Assembly: GCA_943787605.1 (NCBI GenBank)
Contig: CALSNB010000001.1
Coordinates: 1,850,623 to 1,914,622 of the forward strand
Source: GCA-2697345 sp002697345
GTDB taxonomy: Bacteria; Pseudomonadota; Alphaproteobacteria; Rhodobacterales; Rhodobacteraceae
Length of the DNA: 64,000 nucleotides
Direction: 5' to 3'
The notes beneath the pieces were generated by a model. That model was not told the DNA's origin. It saw only the letters and a list, made by a program, of their open reading frames with translations, and searched no databases. Below, piece after piece: positions 53,493 to 63,697 of this stretch (position 1 is its first letter; each line of letters opens with the position of its first letter). Both the position numbers and the translations under genes were made by a program.

Positions 53493-54983
53493 TTGAAAAA
53501 ATTGAAATATAAAAGATATATCAGTGAAAGTTTTGCATTCGGTTTAGGTTCTTTGGCTGCTTTGGGTCAGGCTCCATGGTCAATCTGGCCAATTGCTTTG
53601 TGCGCACTGCTTCTTTCGTTTATCCTTGCTCAAAAATGTGGGAACTTCAGGTTGGCTGGTCTAGTCGGTTTTTTTACAGGACTTGGTTATTTTACTATTT
53701 CATTGTTTTGGATTACCGAACCATTTCTGTTGGAGGGTTCAAATCAGGGGTGGTTAGCACCTTTTGCCCTACTTTTGATGTCATCTGGGTTGTCGTTATT
53801 TTGGGCGCTAGCTTATGGACTATCAGTATTGTTAAGGTATCGAGGTGATATTGTCTTACCCCTAATAGTTTTATTAACAACTGCTGAATTGCTGAGAACT
53901 AAACTATTCTCAGGGTTTCCTTGGTCACTTATCGGGTATGTCTGGAGTGATCACCCCATATCGCAATTGAGTGCTGTTGTTGGCCCGCATGGATTAACAA
54001 TGATAACACTTCTAATTTCAGGCCTTCCACTAGTTTTAAAATCATACAAGTTTATTAGAGTTATTGTACCCAGTTTTTTATTAGTGGGTTCATGGAGTTA
54101 CGGATATTTAATCCTTCAAACACCAGATTATCCTCCTACAGGGAAAATCGTTCGGTTGATTCAACCTAATGCACCTCAAAATTTAAAGTGGGATACAGAA
54201 ATGGTTCCAGTGTTTTGGCAAAGGCAGTTAAATTTTACTAAGGAACCTTCAACCGAACCGTTGGATTTAATTGTCTGGCCAGAAACTTCAGTTCCATTCC
54301 TTTTAAGAGAGTCCAAAGAGAGCCTGCAGAATATATCTAAAGCGGCCTCAGATGTTCCCGTTATAATAGGTGCGAATGATCGAGTCGAAGGAGGTATTCG
54401 CAATGCTTTGGCTTTGGTCGGCTCCAAAGGCCGCTTGCTGGCAACATATCATAAAAAACACCTTGTGCCTTTTGGAGAATACATTCCTTTTGGAAAGGTG
54501 TTCAGTGCCTGGGGTTTAAGGGGTTTAGCTTCTGCAGATGGGGCTGGTTATGTAGAGGGAACGGGTGAACGATTCTTAGAGATTCCAGGAATTGGCAGTG
54601 TTATTCCTTTGATCTGTTATGAATTAATTTTTCCTAGGAATGTGAGTTCAAAAAATCGTGCTAGATTAATTCTCCAGATTACAAATGATGCTTGGTTTGG
54701 AAGCTTTTCGGGACCTTTTCAACACTTAGCTCAAGCGAAGCTGAGAGCAATTGAACAGGGTTTACCTTTAATACGCGTTGCTAATACAGGAATTTCGGCT
54801 GTTTTAAATTCTAGAGGAGAAGTTGTTGCAAAAACAAGTATGAACGAGGCAACATATATTGATGTAAATATCCCAAGCCCTAGGACTGAAACAATTTATG
54901 CTAAATTTTTGGATTGGCCTATGATAATTTTTCTCTCTTTGTCTATTCTTATATTAAGTTTTTTAAGAAAGAGAACGTATTAA
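53493..54983 (+). CDS. lnt: apolipoprotein N-acyltransferase
   Basis: A 496-residue inner-membrane enzyme that adds the third acyl chain to lipoproteins. There are about six N-terminal transmembrane segments, then a periplasmic nitrilase domain with the Glu-Lys-Cys triad: E264 (VWPETSVPF), K321 (YHKKHLVPFGEY) and C375 (LICYELIFP), and a last TM near the C-terminus. No ATG or GTG precedes the conserved region; TTG at 53493 or 53502 is the likely start, and neither has a strong ribosome site, so the exact N-terminus is uncertain by a few residues. It follows corC by 35 bp. Confidence 0.93.
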   Translation: MKKLKYKRYISESFAFGLGSLAALGQAPWSIWPIALCALLLSFILAQKCGNFRLAGLVGFFTGLGYFTISLFWITEPFLLEGSNQGWLAPFALLLMSSGLSLFWALAYGLSVLLRYRGDIVLPLIVLLTTAELLRTKLFSGFPWSLIGYVWSDHPISQLSAVVGPHGLTMITLLISGLPLVLKSYKFIRVIVPSFLLVGSWSYGYLILQTPDYPPTGKIVRLIQPNAPQNLKWDTEMVPVFWQRQLNFTKEPSTEPLDLIVWPETSVPFLLRESKESLQNISKAASDVPVIIGANDRVEGGIRNALALVGSKGRLLATYHKKHLVPFGEYIPFGKVFSAWGLRGLASADGAGYVEGTGERFLEIPGIGSVIPLICYELIFPRNVSSKNRARLILQITNDAWFGSFSGPFQHLAQAKLRAIEQGLPLIRVANTGISAVLNSRGEVVAKTSMNEATYIDVNIPSPRTETIYAKFLDWPMIIFLSLSILILSFLRKRTY

Positions 54984-55029
54984 TTATTGACCTAAGAGTT
55001 CAATTTATCTACGAGTTTGGACTCAGTGA

Positions 55030-55078
55030 GATCTCAACGGCTACCTGACGTGATCTTTTTTTAATATTGGAGCACCTT
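55030..55078 (+). promoter_or_regulatory. SAM/SAH riboswitch controlling metK
   Basis: The 49 bases before the metK ATG match the SAM/SAH riboswitch layout. A short stem GATC...GATC (55030-55033 with 55052-55055) encloses the conserved CAACGGCTACCTGACGTG, and the downstream TTGGAGC (55067-55073) can pair with GGCTACC to form the pseudoknot. That segment contains the GGAG ribosome site, so ligand binding would hide it and shut off metK translation. This class is known from Rhodobacterales, in front of metK. One U-U mismatch interrupts the stem. The call is from recall of the consensus, not a covariance search. Confidence 0.87.
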
Positions 55079-56260
55079 ATGCAAGAACAAAAACATCTCT
55101 TTACCTCGGAATCTGTTTCTGAGGGACATCCGGACAAATTATGTGATAGAATATCAGATGCTGTCTTGGATGCTTTTATTGAAGCTGAGCCTGAAGCCAG
55201 AGTTGGCGCAGAAACTTTCGCAACTACAAATAGAGTTATTGTAGGGGGAGAGGTTGGTTTAAGAGATAAGGAAATGCTCAAGGATCATATGGGGCAGATA
55301 GAAAATATTGTTAGAGGTTGTATTAAAGATATTGGGTACGAACAAGAAAAGTTCCATTGGAAAAACGTGGAAATTACCAACTTACTTCATGAACAATCAG
55401 CTCATATAGCTCAAGGAGTAAATGCTTCTAATGAAAAAGATGAGGGAGCTGGAGATCAAGGTTTAATGTTTGGCTATGCTATTGATGAGACGCCAGAGTT
55501 AATGCCTGCACCGATACATTATTCGCATGCAATTTTACGTCGCTTGGCAGAGGTCCGAAAAGATGGGACTGAACCAATATTGGGGCCAGATGCTAAATCT
55601 CAGCTGACCGTACGTTATCGTGATGGTAAGCCTGAGGGGGTTTCGTCAATCGTACTTTCAACTCAGCATTTAGACCCACTTATGACATCATCTGATGTTC
55701 AGGATGTGGTCGAGCCTTATATAAGAGAAATTATTCCAGCCGACTGGATAACTTCTGAAACACTTTGGTGGGTTAACCCAACTGGTAAATTTGTTATCGG
55801 AGGGCCTGATGGAGACGCTGGATTAACAGGTAGAAAAATTATTGTTGATACATATGGAGGAGCAGCTCCACATGGTGGAGGAGCATTTTCTGGAAAAGAT
55901 CCTACTAAGGTTGATAGATCTGCAGCATATGCAGCACGTTATTTGGCTAAGAATATAGTTGCGGCAGGGATTGCAAGTCGATGTTGCTTGCAACTTAGTT
56001 ATGCTATTGGTGTGGCAGAGCCTTTATCTATTTTTTGCGATACTTATGGGACAGGAATCATTGATGATATTGAAATTTCAAAAGCTGTTACCAAAGTGAT
56101 GGACTTAACGCCAAGAGGTATCCGGAAACATTTAGGCTTAAATAGACCCATTTATCAACGAACTGCAGCCTACGGCCATTTTGGTCGTCAGCCAGATATT
56201 GATGGTGGGTTTAGCTGGGAAAAAACAGATTTAATAGAATCTTTTAAACAAGAGTTATAG
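55079..56260 (+). CDS. metK: S-adenosylmethionine synthetase
   Basis: Makes SAM from methionine and ATP. The 393-residue protein has the conserved segments [30 protein letters not shown] (the adenine/methionine pocket), [30 protein letters not shown] and the C-terminal [15 protein letters not shown]. The start is ATG 55079, which fits the GGAG seven bases upstream; a TTG at 55067 lies within the riboswitch. Expression is probably controlled by the SAM/SAH riboswitch. TrmB, a SAM-dependent enzyme, follows 20 bp later. Confidence 0.97.
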   Translation: MQEQKHLFTSESVSEGHPDKLCDRISDAVLDAFIEAEPEARVGAETFATTNRVIVGGEVGLRDKEMLKDHMGQIENIVRGCIKDIGYEQEKFHWKNVEITNLLHEQSAHIAQGVNASNEKDEGAGDQGLMFGYAIDETPELMPAPIHYSHAILRRLAEVRKDGTEPILGPDAKSQLTVRYRDGKPEGVSSIVLSTQHLDPLMTSSDVQDVVEPYIREIIPADWITSETLWWVNPTGKFVIGGPDGDAGLTGRKIIVDTYGGAAPHGGGAFSGKDPTKVDRSAAYAARYLAKNIVAAGIASRCCLQLSYAIGVAEPLSIFCDTYGTGIIDDIEISKAVTKVMDLTPRGIRKHLGLNRPIYQRTAAYGHFGRQPDIDGGFSWEKTDLIESFKQEL

Positions 56261-56280
56261 ACAATAAAAGGTAATTTATT

Positions 56281-56994
56281 TTGAGCTCCGTTACTCCTAT
56301 CAATGATAAAGTTCGCCGAAACTTTTATGGTAGGTTCAAAGGGCACGGAATTACTAAAGCACAAAAAGAGTTATTAAAAACAGAATTAAAAAATATTTCT
56401 TTAACGTCAGTTAGTGTAGAAGATAACCCAAAAAGAAACCAATTAGACATTAAGTCATATTTTGGCAGCAAACCCGTTTGGCTTGAGGTCGGCTTTGGTT
56501 CTGGTGAGCACTTAATTTTCCAGGCAAAATGTCATCCAGAAGTGTCATTCATCGGTTGTGAGCCATACATAAACGGCGTTGTGTCATTTTTAGGAAAAGT
56601 TAAGAGGCAAAAAATAAAGAATATTTTTTTATATGCTGGCGATGTGCGAGACCTATTTGATGTACTTCCATCCAATTCGTTAGCTAAAGTTTTCTTGTTG
56701 TATCCTGACCCTTGGCCTAAAAGAAGACATAAGCGCCGTCGGTTTGTTAATCCCGAATACTTGGTTCCATTATTAAGAGTAATGAATAAATGTGCGGAGC
56801 TTCGGATAGCAACAGATATTGAGGACTATTTTAAACACACTAAACGGGAGGTTTTGAAACTTGACTTTAAGGTGATTAAACAAAATGGTGACAAATTTGA
56901 TTTACCGTGGTCAGATTGGCTTCCTACAAGATATGAGAAAAAGGCTAAGTTACAAAATAGGAAATCATATTACGCAACATTTGAAAAAAACTGA
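56281..56994 (+). CDS. trmB: tRNA (guanine-N7-)-methyltransferase
   Basis: Methylates G46 in the variable loop of tRNAs. The 237-residue protein has the family opening RRNFYGRFKGHGI, the SAM motif LEVGFGSGEHLIFQA, and the signature FLLYPDPWPKRRHKRRRFVNPE. The start is TTG 56281 (AAAGG upstream); the next Met lies too far inside. It is the last gene of the miaB-to-trmB run and sits just after metK, which supplies its cofactor. Confidence 0.95.
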   Translation: MSSVTPINDKVRRNFYGRFKGHGITKAQKELLKTELKNISLTSVSVEDNPKRNQLDIKSYFGSKPVWLEVGFGSGEHLIFQAKCHPEVSFIGCEPYINGVVSFLGKVKRQKIKNIFLYAGDVRDLFDVLPSNSLAKVFLLYPDPWPKRRHKRRRFVNPEYLVPLLRVMNKCAELRIATDIEDYFKHTKREVLKLDFKVIKQNGDKFDLPWSDWLPTRYEKKAKLQNRKSYYATFEKN

Positions 56995-57057
56995 GTTCAA
57001 CGGTATAAATTTTGAATTACTAAAGGTTTTGAAACTTAATATTTAGAGGGTTATATT

Positions 57058-58401
57058 TTGTCTAATCAAAATAATTTTATATCAATGAGGTCAGTTAGTG
57101 GTAATCCTTTGTCTGGAACGGCTATAATCCCGGGTGATAAATCCATATCGCATCGTTCTTTAATTCTAGGTGCACTATCGATAGGGTGCACGGAGATTGA
57201 AGGTCTTTTGGAGGGAGAGGATGTCTTAGATACAGCTGAGGCGATGAGGAGCTTTGGGGCACATGTTGTAAAACATGATAATGGAAATTGGTATGTAGAT
57301 GGTGTCGGGGTAGGAGGTTTTGCTGAGCCAAAAAAAATTATAGATTGTGGAAACTCAGGCACTGGAGTGAGATTAATACTCGGTGCCATGGCGACTTCTC
57401 CTATAACTGCGACTTTTTCAGGTGACTCTTCCTTGACAAAAAGGCCTATGGGTCGAGTAATAAATCCATTAAAACAGTTTGGAACACAATTTTATGGAAG
57501 AAGTGGGGCGAGACTACCGCTAACCTCTGTAGGTGCAAAGGATCCAACCCCAATATGCTTTTCTATGCCCATCGCATCAGCTCAAGTTAAATCCGCAATT
57601 TTGTTGGCAGGATTGAATGCACCAGGTCAGACTGTTGTCGTGGAGAAAGAGTTAACTAGAGATCATACTGAGAGAATGTTAAAGGGTTTTGGTGCAACGA
57701 TAGAAATTCAGGACAGTAAAGATGGTCGACGGATAGTTCTTGATGGTTACCCCGAGCTTAAGAGTCAGTTAATAAGTGTACCAAGGGACCCTAGTTCCGC
57801 AGCTTTTCCAATTTGTGCCGCTCTTATTACTGAGGGGTCAGATATTTTAGTGCCTAATATAGCGTTGAACCCTACCAGAGCTGGGCTATTTAAAACTTTG
57901 GAGGAAATGGGTGCTAATATTGAATACATTAATAGAAAAAGTGAGGGGGGAGAGCCAGTAGCAGACATTAGGGTTAGGTTTTCTGCCTTGCGTGGAGTTG
58001 AAGTCCCACCAGACAGGGCGGCATCAATGATAGACGAGTATCCAATATTATCAGTAGTAGCTTCTTTTGCTGAAGGTAAAACTACTATGCTTGGGGTAAA
58101 AGAGTTGAGAGTAAAAGAAAGTGATAGAATTGACGCAATGGCACGAGGCTTAATGGATTCAGGAGTGAATGTCGAACAAGAGAATGATACTTTAAGTGTA
58201 TATGGGAAAGGTCCACTGGGGGTCCCAGGGGGTGCCGATTGTGTGACCTTTTTAGACCACAGAGTTGCTATGTCCTTTCTTTGCTTAGGACTAGCAACAA
58301 AAAATCCAATAACAATAGACGATTACTCTCCAGTTACTACATCATTTCCAAATTTTAAGGACTTGATAACAAATCTGGGAGGCCAATTAGAAGAACTATA
58401 G
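57058..58401 (+). CDS. aroA: 3-phosphoshikimate 1-carboxyvinyltransferase (EPSP synthase)
   Basis: Sixth step of aromatic amino acid synthesis. The 447-residue protein shows [15 protein letters not shown] (shikimate-3-phosphate and PEP binding), [32 protein letters not shown] and [10 protein letters not shown]. Translation starts at TTG 57058 with GAGGG upstream; Met10 is a fallback start without a ribosome site. It begins the aroA-cmk-rpsA-ihfB block. Residues around the PEP site ([17 protein letters not shown]) suggest the class II-like enzyme typical of Rhizobium/Agrobacterium relatives, but I would not state glyphosate tolerance from this. Confidence 0.96.
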   Translation: MSNQNNFISMRSVSGNPLSGTAIIPGDKSISHRSLILGALSIGCTEIEGLLEGEDVLDTAEAMRSFGAHVVKHDNGNWYVDGVGVGGFAEPKKIIDCGNSGTGVRLILGAMATSPITATFSGDSSLTKRPMGRVINPLKQFGTQFYGRSGARLPLTSVGAKDPTPICFSMPIASAQVKSAILLAGLNAPGQTVVVEKELTRDHTERMLKGFGATIEIQDSKDGRRIVLDGYPELKSQLISVPRDPSSAAFPICAALITEGSDILVPNIALNPTRAGLFKTLEEMGANIEYINRKSEGGEPVADIRVRFSALRGVEVPPDRAASMIDEYPILSVVASFAEGKTTMLGVKELRVKESDRIDAMARGLMDSGVNVEQENDTLSVYGKGPLGVPGGADCVTFLDHRVAMSFLCLGLATKNPITIDDYSPVTTSFPNFKDLITNLGGQLEEL

Positions 58402-58482
58402 TGTATTGATGATCAAAAGCACTCCTAGCTCTAGAAGCAAGAAGTTGATATAAATTTAAACGACTAAGGTATTATAAGTAAG

Positions 58483-59100
58483 ATGAAATTTACTGTTGCA
58501 ATAGATGGACCGGCGGCTTCAGGAAAAGGTACAATATCTCGAAAACTCTCTGAGTATTTTGGATTTTCCTACTTAGATACTGGTTTGATATATAGATTTA
58601 TTGGTTTGAAAGTCTTAAGTGGTTTTGACCCCTTAGAAGCAATAGAAAAACTTAACTATCATGAAATAGAAGTGGATGGTTTAAGAACAGAAGCTGTTTC
58701 TAAGGCTGCTTCTCGGGTTGCATCAGATAAGCAAGTTAGAGATGCATTAGTCGAATATCAACGAGAATTCTCTAGGAGATGTGGTGGTGCCGTTCTGGAT
58801 GGTAGAGATATAGGAACGGTAATTTGCCCAAATGCGGAGGTAAAGCTTTATATAACAGCGTCGGAAGAAATAAGAGCTGCAAGGCGGTTTCAGGAACTCT
58901 CCATAAAAGATAAAGATCTAACCATCGAATCCCTGATATCAGAGTTAAGAGCTAGAGATTTGGCTGATAGAGAGAGAAAAGTTTCTCCTTTAGTAAAAGC
59001 AGAAGATGCGGTCTTGCTTGATACTACAGAATTGTCTATAGACGCGTCTGTCGCATTAGCAGTTAATACAATCTCAAAAGCTATAAGATTAAGTACTTAA
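58483..59100 (+). CDS. cmk: cytidylate kinase
   Basis: Phosphorylates CMP and dCMP. The 205-residue P-loop protein starts MKFTVAIDGPAASGKGTISR, contains FSYLDTGLIYR (nucleotide specificity) and VLDGRDIGTVICPNAEVKL, and ends with the lid helix region DLADRERKVSPL. The family normally has DTGAMYR; here GLIYR is a mild variant. It lies between aroA (81 bp) and rpsA (111 bp), the usual order in Proteobacteria. Confidence 0.95.
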   Translation: MKFTVAIDGPAASGKGTISRKLSEYFGFSYLDTGLIYRFIGLKVLSGFDPLEAIEKLNYHEIEVDGLRTEAVSKAASRVASDKQVRDALVEYQREFSRRCGGAVLDGRDIGTVICPNAEVKLYITASEEIRAARRFQELSIKDKDLTIESLISELRARDLADRERKVSPLVKAEDAVLLDTTELSIDASVALAVNTISKAIRLST

Positions 59101-59211
59101 AAAGATTACTTAATTTTACTATTTTTGAGTAAGACCAAATTGAAACCTAAAGACCGGTGGATACAACCGCTCGGCCAGTAAAATGTTAGTTAAAAAGGAA
59201 GATAAATCTCA

Positions 59212-60894
59212 ATGACGCAATCAGCAACGATGGAGGAATTCGAAGCACTCCTTAAAGATAGCTTCGAAACAGACACACCAAAAGAAGGATCAGTAGTAAA
59301 AGGTAAGGTTATAGCTGTTGAAGCAGGCCAAGCAATAATAGACATTGGCTACAAGATGGAAGGTCGAATTGATCTTAAGGAATTTGAAAGTCTTGGAGAA
59401 ACCCCAGAGCTTGTAATTGGTCAAGAAGTTGAAGTTTTTCTTGATAGAGTAGAAAACTCTAGAGGAGAAGCATCCGTTAGTCGTGAAAAGGCTCGTCGGG
59501 AAGAGGCCTGGGATCGATTAGAAACAGCGCACTCAGATACTCTTAGAGTTGATGGTATAATATTTGGTCGTGTAAAAGGTGGCTTTACTGTTGATTTAGG
59601 GGGAGCTGTGGCTTTTCTTCCGGGATCTCAAGTTGACGTCAGGCCTGTGCGAGACGCTGCACCATTGATGGGCATGAAACAACCTTTCATTATACTTAAA
59701 ATGGATAGAAAGAGGGGTAATATTGTTGTATCCCGAAGGGCTATTCTTGAAGAATCTAGAGCGGAACAAAGAGCTGAGGTTGTTGGCAATCTAAAAGAGG
59801 GCGACACAGTAGATGGAATTGTAAAAAATATCACTGAATACGGAGCCTTCATTGATTTGGGCGGTGTTGATGGATTACTTCACGTTACTGATATGGCATG
59901 GAGACGGGTTAATGACCCGCGAGAAGTTATGACCATCGGTGAGACAGTAAAGGTTCAAGTCATAAAAATTAATAAAGAAACCCACCGTATTAGTTTAGGA
60001 ATGAAGCAATTAGAAGATGACCCTTGGAATATAGTGCAAGAAAAATATACCGTTGAGTCAGTACATACTGGTAAAGTAACTAATATAACTGACTATGGTG
60101 CTTTTGTAGAACTAGAGGCTGGAGTAGAGGGTTTGGTTCATGTGTCTGAGATGAGTTGGACTAAAAAAAATGTTCACCCTGGAAAAATTGTTTCGACTTC
60201 GCAAGAAGTTGAAGTCATGGTACTAGAAATAGATAGTATAAAGCGTCGAGTTAGTTTGGGTTTAAAGCAGACTATTCGTAATCCATGGGAGGTTTTTGCA
60301 GAAACTTTCCCACAAGGGTCAGAGATTGAGGGAGAAGTTAAAAATATAACAGAATTTGGATTATTTGTTGGTTTAGAAAATGATATTGACGGAATGGTCC
60401 ACCTATCTGATATTTCTTGGGAAGGTGGCGGAGAGCAGTCACTTGGAGAATTTCGAAAAGGAGATAATGTTAAGGCGGTAGTTACTGAAATCGATATTGA
60501 AAAAGAAAGAGTTTCCTTATCTATAAAAGGTTTGGGTAGTGATCCGTTTAAGGGTGCTACTGAAGGAGTTAAGCGAGGTGCAATTATAACTGTAACGGTC
60601 ACAGCTGTTGAAGATGGTGGAATTGAAGTCGATTACGAGGGGATGAAATCGTTTATTCGCCGAACTGATTTGTCCCGAGACCGGGCAGAGCAGCGTCCTG
60701 ACCGTTTTGGAGTTGGAGATAAAATCGATGTACGAGTTACAAATATTGATAGTAAAACTCGTAAATTGGGTCTTTCTATTAAGGCTCGAGAAATAGCGGA
60801 AGAAAAAGAGGCCGTTGAACAATATGGTTCCTCCGATTCGGGTGCGTCGCTTGGAGATATTCTTGGGGCTGCATTGAAAAATGACGATAAATAA
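59212..60894 (+). CDS. rpsA: 30S ribosomal protein S1
   Basis: The mRNA-binding ribosomal protein, 560 residues, made of six S1 (OB-fold) repeats, visible by recurring motifs: GKVIAVEAGQAIIDIGYKMEG, GRVKGGFTVDLGG, GIVKNITEYGAFIDLGGVDGLLHVTD, GKVTNITDYGAFVELEAGVEGLVHVSE, GEVKNITEFGLFVGLENDIDGMVHLSD and a weaker sixth. The 111-base leader has a GC-richer segment (CCGGTGG...CCGCTCGG near 59153-59174) that could form a small hairpin for autogenous control, but this is only a suggestion. A clear terminator follows the gene. Confidence 0.97.
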   Translation: MTQSATMEEFEALLKDSFETDTPKEGSVVKGKVIAVEAGQAIIDIGYKMEGRIDLKEFESLGETPELVIGQEVEVFLDRVENSRGEASVSREKARREEAWDRLETAHSDTLRVDGIIFGRVKGGFTVDLGGAVAFLPGSQVDVRPVRDAAPLMGMKQPFIILKMDRKRGNIVVSRRAILEESRAEQRAEVVGNLKEGDTVDGIVKNITEYGAFIDLGGVDGLLHVTDMAWRRVNDPREVMTIGETVKVQVIKINKETHRISLGMKQLEDDPWNIVQEKYTVESVHTGKVTNITDYGAFVELEAGVEGLVHVSEMSWTKKNVHPGKIVSTSQEVEVMVLEIDSIKRRVSLGLKQTIRNPWEVFAETFPQGSEIEGEVKNITEFGLFVGLENDIDGMVHLSDISWEGGGEQSLGEFRKGDNVKAVVTEIDIEKERVSLSIKGLGSDPFKGATEGVKRGAIITVTVTAVEDGGIEVDYEGMKSFIRRTDLSRDRAEQRPDRFGVGDKIDVRVTNIDSKTRKLGLSIKAREIAEEKEAVEQYGSSDSGASLGDILGAALKNDDK

Positions 60895-60910
60895 AAAATA
60901 GTACTCCTAA

Positions 60911-60939
60911 AAAGGCCTGACTTAGTTGGGCCTTTTTTT
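60911..60939 (+). terminator. rho-independent terminator of rpsA
   Basis: AAAGGCC (60911-60917) pairs with GGCCTTT (60929-60935) across an 11-base loop and is followed by a run of T to 60939. It starts 17 bases after the rpsA stop codon and ends the aroA-cmk-rpsA transcript. Confidence 0.92.
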
Positions 60940-61032
60940 CGAATCGTTTAGTTATTTCCTTGATAGTTTAAAAAACTAAGACATCTATAAAATGAAAAAA
61001 AAGAGAAAAAAGAAATTATTTAGGTGAATAGT

Positions 61033-61104
61033 ACTTTTTTTTTGATCTACATCACTTTTTTTTGATCTTGTCCCTTTTATCAATCGGGCATGTAGGGGTA
61101 TAAT
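61033..61104 (+). promoter_or_regulatory. T-tract repeats and promoter-like sequence upstream of ihfB
   Basis: Two near-identical units, AC-T9-GATCT at 61033-61048 and AC-T8-GATCT at 61054-61068, are spaced 21 bp, two helical turns. A consensus -10 box TATAAT follows at 61099-61104, with a poor -35 (TTTATC at 61076-61081, 17-bp spacer), 49 bases before the ihfB start. Phased T tracts suggest curved DNA acting as an UP-like element or an IHF/nucleoid-protein site, possibly for autoregulation. Confidence 0.5.
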
Positions 61105-61152
61105 TATTTATAGAACACTTTATGCCTTAAAGTACTTTATAGGAGTTTGAAA

Positions 61153-61443
61153 ATGATACGCTCTGAATTAGTTCAAAAGATCGCCGAAGATAATCCGGCA
61201 TTGAATGTTGCTGATGCGGAGAGAATAGTCACCACTATTTTTGACGAAATCATTTCAAGTATATCCTCTGGAAACAGAGTTGAGTTACGTGGGTTTGGTG
61301 CCTTTTCGGTAAAAAAGAGAGAGGCGCGCACTGGCAGAAACCCGAAGACAGGGGATGCAGTAAGCGTTGACAGTAAACATATTCCATTCTTTAAAACGGG
61401 AAAATTGCTAAGAGATCGATTGAATGGCAATAACGATAGTTGA
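61153..61443 (+). CDS. ihfB: integration host factor subunit beta
   Basis: A 96-residue DNA-bending protein that pairs with IhfA. The HU/IHF signature [12 protein letters not shown] and the body [18 protein letters not shown] are clear, with IHF-beta residues ([15 protein letters not shown]) at the N-terminus. The start is ATG 61153, seven bases after AGGAG; a TTG two codons earlier is less likely. The lapA start overlaps its stop by one base (TGATG). Confidence 0.96.
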   Translation: MIRSELVQKIAEDNPALNVADAERIVTTIFDEIISSISSGNRVELRGFGAFSVKKREARTGRNPKTGDAVSVDSKHIPFFKTGKLLRDRLNGNNDS

Positions 61444-61793
61444 TGAGGTATATTCGCGGCTTATTTGTATGTCTTTTTGGAGTTCTCTTACTACTATTAT
61501 GTTTATCTAACCAAGAAGTAGTAAGATTTCAGTTTATCCCTTCTGAACTAGATTTTTTTTATCAAAAAGGTTTAATATTTGAAGTGCCTCTTTTCATATT
61601 GTTATTAATTTCAACCCTAGCCGGTGTATTCTTAGGAATTATAAGTGAATGGTTTCGCGGAGTTAAGACCCGTAAGAAGAGAAAAACTAAAACCTTGGAG
61701 AAAAAAGCTCTGACAGATCATCCTGATTCTACCAATACCCACTTCCTGAAGGAGTCAGACGATATCATTAATTTATTGGACAAAGGTAAGTAA
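61443..61793 (+). CDS. LapA-domain inner-membrane protein
   Basis: A 116-residue protein with two transmembrane segments (about residues 5-22 and 45-66) joined by a short loop containing SNQEVVRFQF, the core of the LapA/YciS domain, followed by a basic cytosolic tail (RGVKTRKKRKTKTLEKK). YciS/LapA relatives take part in lipopolysaccharide assembly with LapB. The gene overlaps ihfB by one base, a linkage kept across many Proteobacteria. The start is the second of two adjacent possible codons (TTG-ATG). Confidence 0.85.
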   Translation: MRYIRGLFVCLFGVLLLLLCLSNQEVVRFQFIPSELDFFYQKGLIFEVPLFILLLISTLAGVFLGIISEWFRGVKTRKKRKTKTLEKKALTDHPDSTNTHFLKESDDIINLLDKGK

Positions 61794-61815
61794 TAATTTT
61801 TAGGAAAATTTTTTA

Positions 61816-62469
61816 ATGACTGTGAAGATTAAAATATGTGGTTTAACAAAACCTAAAGATGTAGCGCCATGTATAAGATCTAGTGTCGACTATGTTGGCT
61901 TTGTTTTTCACAAGAGTTCGAAAAGAAACTTAGAATTATCTGAGGCTGCAAGAATAGCCACTCTGGTTCCTCAGGAAGTTTTGAAAGTTGCTTTAATAGT
62001 TGATCCTCTAGATTCAGAACTTGAAAATTTATTTTCAAGTTTCCCTGTTGATTTGTTGCAACTACATGGTGAGGAGCTACCTGAGAGGGTTTCAAAAATT
62101 CGTTCTAAATTTAAAGTTCCTATTATAAAGTCAGTTAGTTTAAGGACTAAACAAGATTTAGTAAAAATTAAAGATTTCTCATCCGTAGCTGATCAATTAT
62201 TAATAGATGCAGAGAAACCCGATAAGCTAAGCCCTCCGGGTGGTAATGGAGTAACTTTTGATTGGGAATTAATTTCAGGGTTTGACTGGAAGGTGCCTTG
62301 GATGTTGGCTGGAGGTTTAGATACTAACAATGTACAAGAAGCGATAGAAATCAGTGGAGCTAAACAAGTGGATGTGTCTTCTGGAGTTGAATCTAGTCCT
62401 GGCATTAAAGATACGAAGTTAATATATAAATTTGTTAACACTGTTAGGGAAAAAAATTATGGCAGGTGA
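61816..62469 (+). CDS. trpF: phosphoribosylanthranilate isomerase
   Basis: Third step of tryptophan synthesis from anthranilate. The 217-residue TIM barrel has the catalytic Cys in [11 protein letters not shown], the phosphate-binding [14 protein letters not shown], and LQLHGEE and [13 protein letters not shown]. It is 22 bp after lapA, and its last 11 bp overlap trpB, so the two trp genes are coupled. trpA is not in the window next to trpB. Confidence 0.95.
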   Translation: MTVKIKICGLTKPKDVAPCIRSSVDYVGFVFHKSSKRNLELSEAARIATLVPQEVLKVALIVDPLDSELENLFSSFPVDLLQLHGEELPERVSKIRSKFKVPIIKSVSLRTKQDLVKIKDFSSVADQLLIDAEKPDKLSPPGGNGVTFDWELISGFDWKVPWMLAGGLDTNNVQEAIEISGAKQVDVSSGVESSPGIKDTKLIYKFVNTVREKNYGR

Positions 62470-63688
62470 TTTGTTAAATAGTTTTACGGCGGGTCCTGAT
62501 GAGTCAGGTCGTTTTGGTGATTTTGGGGGAAGGTTTGTTTCAGAAACCTTAATGCCACTTATTTTGGAGTTAGAAAAAGAGTACGAAAATGCAAAAATAG
62601 ATTCTAATTTCTGGAAGGAGATGGATGATCTTTGGGCCAATTATGTTGGACGCCCCTCACCGTTATATTTTTGTGAGAGATTAACTAACCACTTCGCTGG
62701 TGCAAAGATCTATATGAAACGAGATGAGTTAAATCACACTGGGGCTCATAAAATAAATAACGTTTTAGGCCAAATACTCTTAGCACGTAGAATGAATAAA
62801 AAACGTATTATCGCAGAGACTGGAGCAGGGCAGCATGGAGTGGCGACAGCAACTGTGTGCGCTAAGTTTGGTCTTAAGTGCGTTGTTTATATGGGAGCAC
62901 ATGATGTTGAGAGACAAGCACCAAATGTATTTCGTATGAAACTCCTAGGTGCAGAAGTTATCCCTGTAACCTCTGGAAGAGGAACTTTAAAAGATGCAAT
63001 GAATGATGCTCTAAGAGACTGGGTAACTAACGTGGAAGACACATTTTACTGTATTGGAACTGTTGCTGGACCTCATCCTTACCCTGAAATGGTAAGAGAC
63101 TTTCAATCTATAATTGGGAAAGAAACAAAAACCCAAATGCTAGAACAGGAGGGTAGGGCTCCTGATACATTGGTTGCGGCTATTGGTGGTGGATCGAATG
63201 CAATGGGTTTATTCTATCCATTTTTAGACGATCTTAAGGTGTCAATAATTGGTGTTGAAGCGGGAGGAAAAGGTGTTAACTCAAAAATGGAACATTGTGC
63301 TTCATTAACAGGTGGCCGACCTGGGGTTCTTCATGGAAACAGAACGTATCTTTTGCAAGATGATGATGGGCAAATTTTAGAGGGTTTTTCGATCTCTGCT
63401 GGCCTCGATTATCCAGGAATTGGTCCAGAGCACGCATGGTTACATGAGTCGGGTAGAGTAAATTATGTGTCAATTACTGATAAGGAAGCCTTAACTGCTT
63501 TTCAATTATGTTGTGAGCTTGAAGGAATTATACCAGCTTTAGAGCCTAGCCATGCTTTAGCACATGTTGGAAAGATAGCCCCAAAGCTACCCTCTGATCA
63601 TATAATTTGTATGAATATGTGTGGTAGAGGAGATAAAGATATTTTTACTGTGGCTAAAGCCTTAAATTTTGATATGGAGTTTTCTTAA
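62459..63688 (+). CDS. trpB: tryptophan synthase beta chain
   Basis: PLP enzyme joining indole and serine. The 409-residue protein (start ATG 62459, overlapping trpF by 11 bp) has the Schiff-base Lys K98 in [21 protein letters not shown], the phosphate loop [13 protein letters not shown] and [16 protein letters not shown]. It is normal in length and intact. The frame is open to 62432 but those codons lie wholly within trpF. A DUF2237 gene converges on it with 9 bp between them. Confidence 0.97.
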   Translation: MAGDLLNSFTAGPDESGRFGDFGGRFVSETLMPLILELEKEYENAKIDSNFWKEMDDLWANYVGRPSPLYFCERLTNHFAGAKIYMKRDELNHTGAHKINNVLGQILLARRMNKKRIIAETGAGQHGVATATVCAKFGLKCVVYMGAHDVERQAPNVFRMKLLGAEVIPVTSGRGTLKDAMNDALRDWVTNVEDTFYCIGTVAGPHPYPEMVRDFQSIIGKETKTQMLEQEGRAPDTLVAAIGGGSNAMGLFYPFLDDLKVSIIGVEAGGKGVNSKMEHCASLTGGRPGVLHGNRTYLLQDDDGQILEGFSISAGLDYPGIGPEHAWLHESGRVNYVSITDKEALTAFQLCCELEGIIPALEPSHALAHVGKIAPKLPSDHIICMNMCGRGDKDIFTVAKALNFDMEFS

Positions 63689-63697
63689 TAGTATTAG

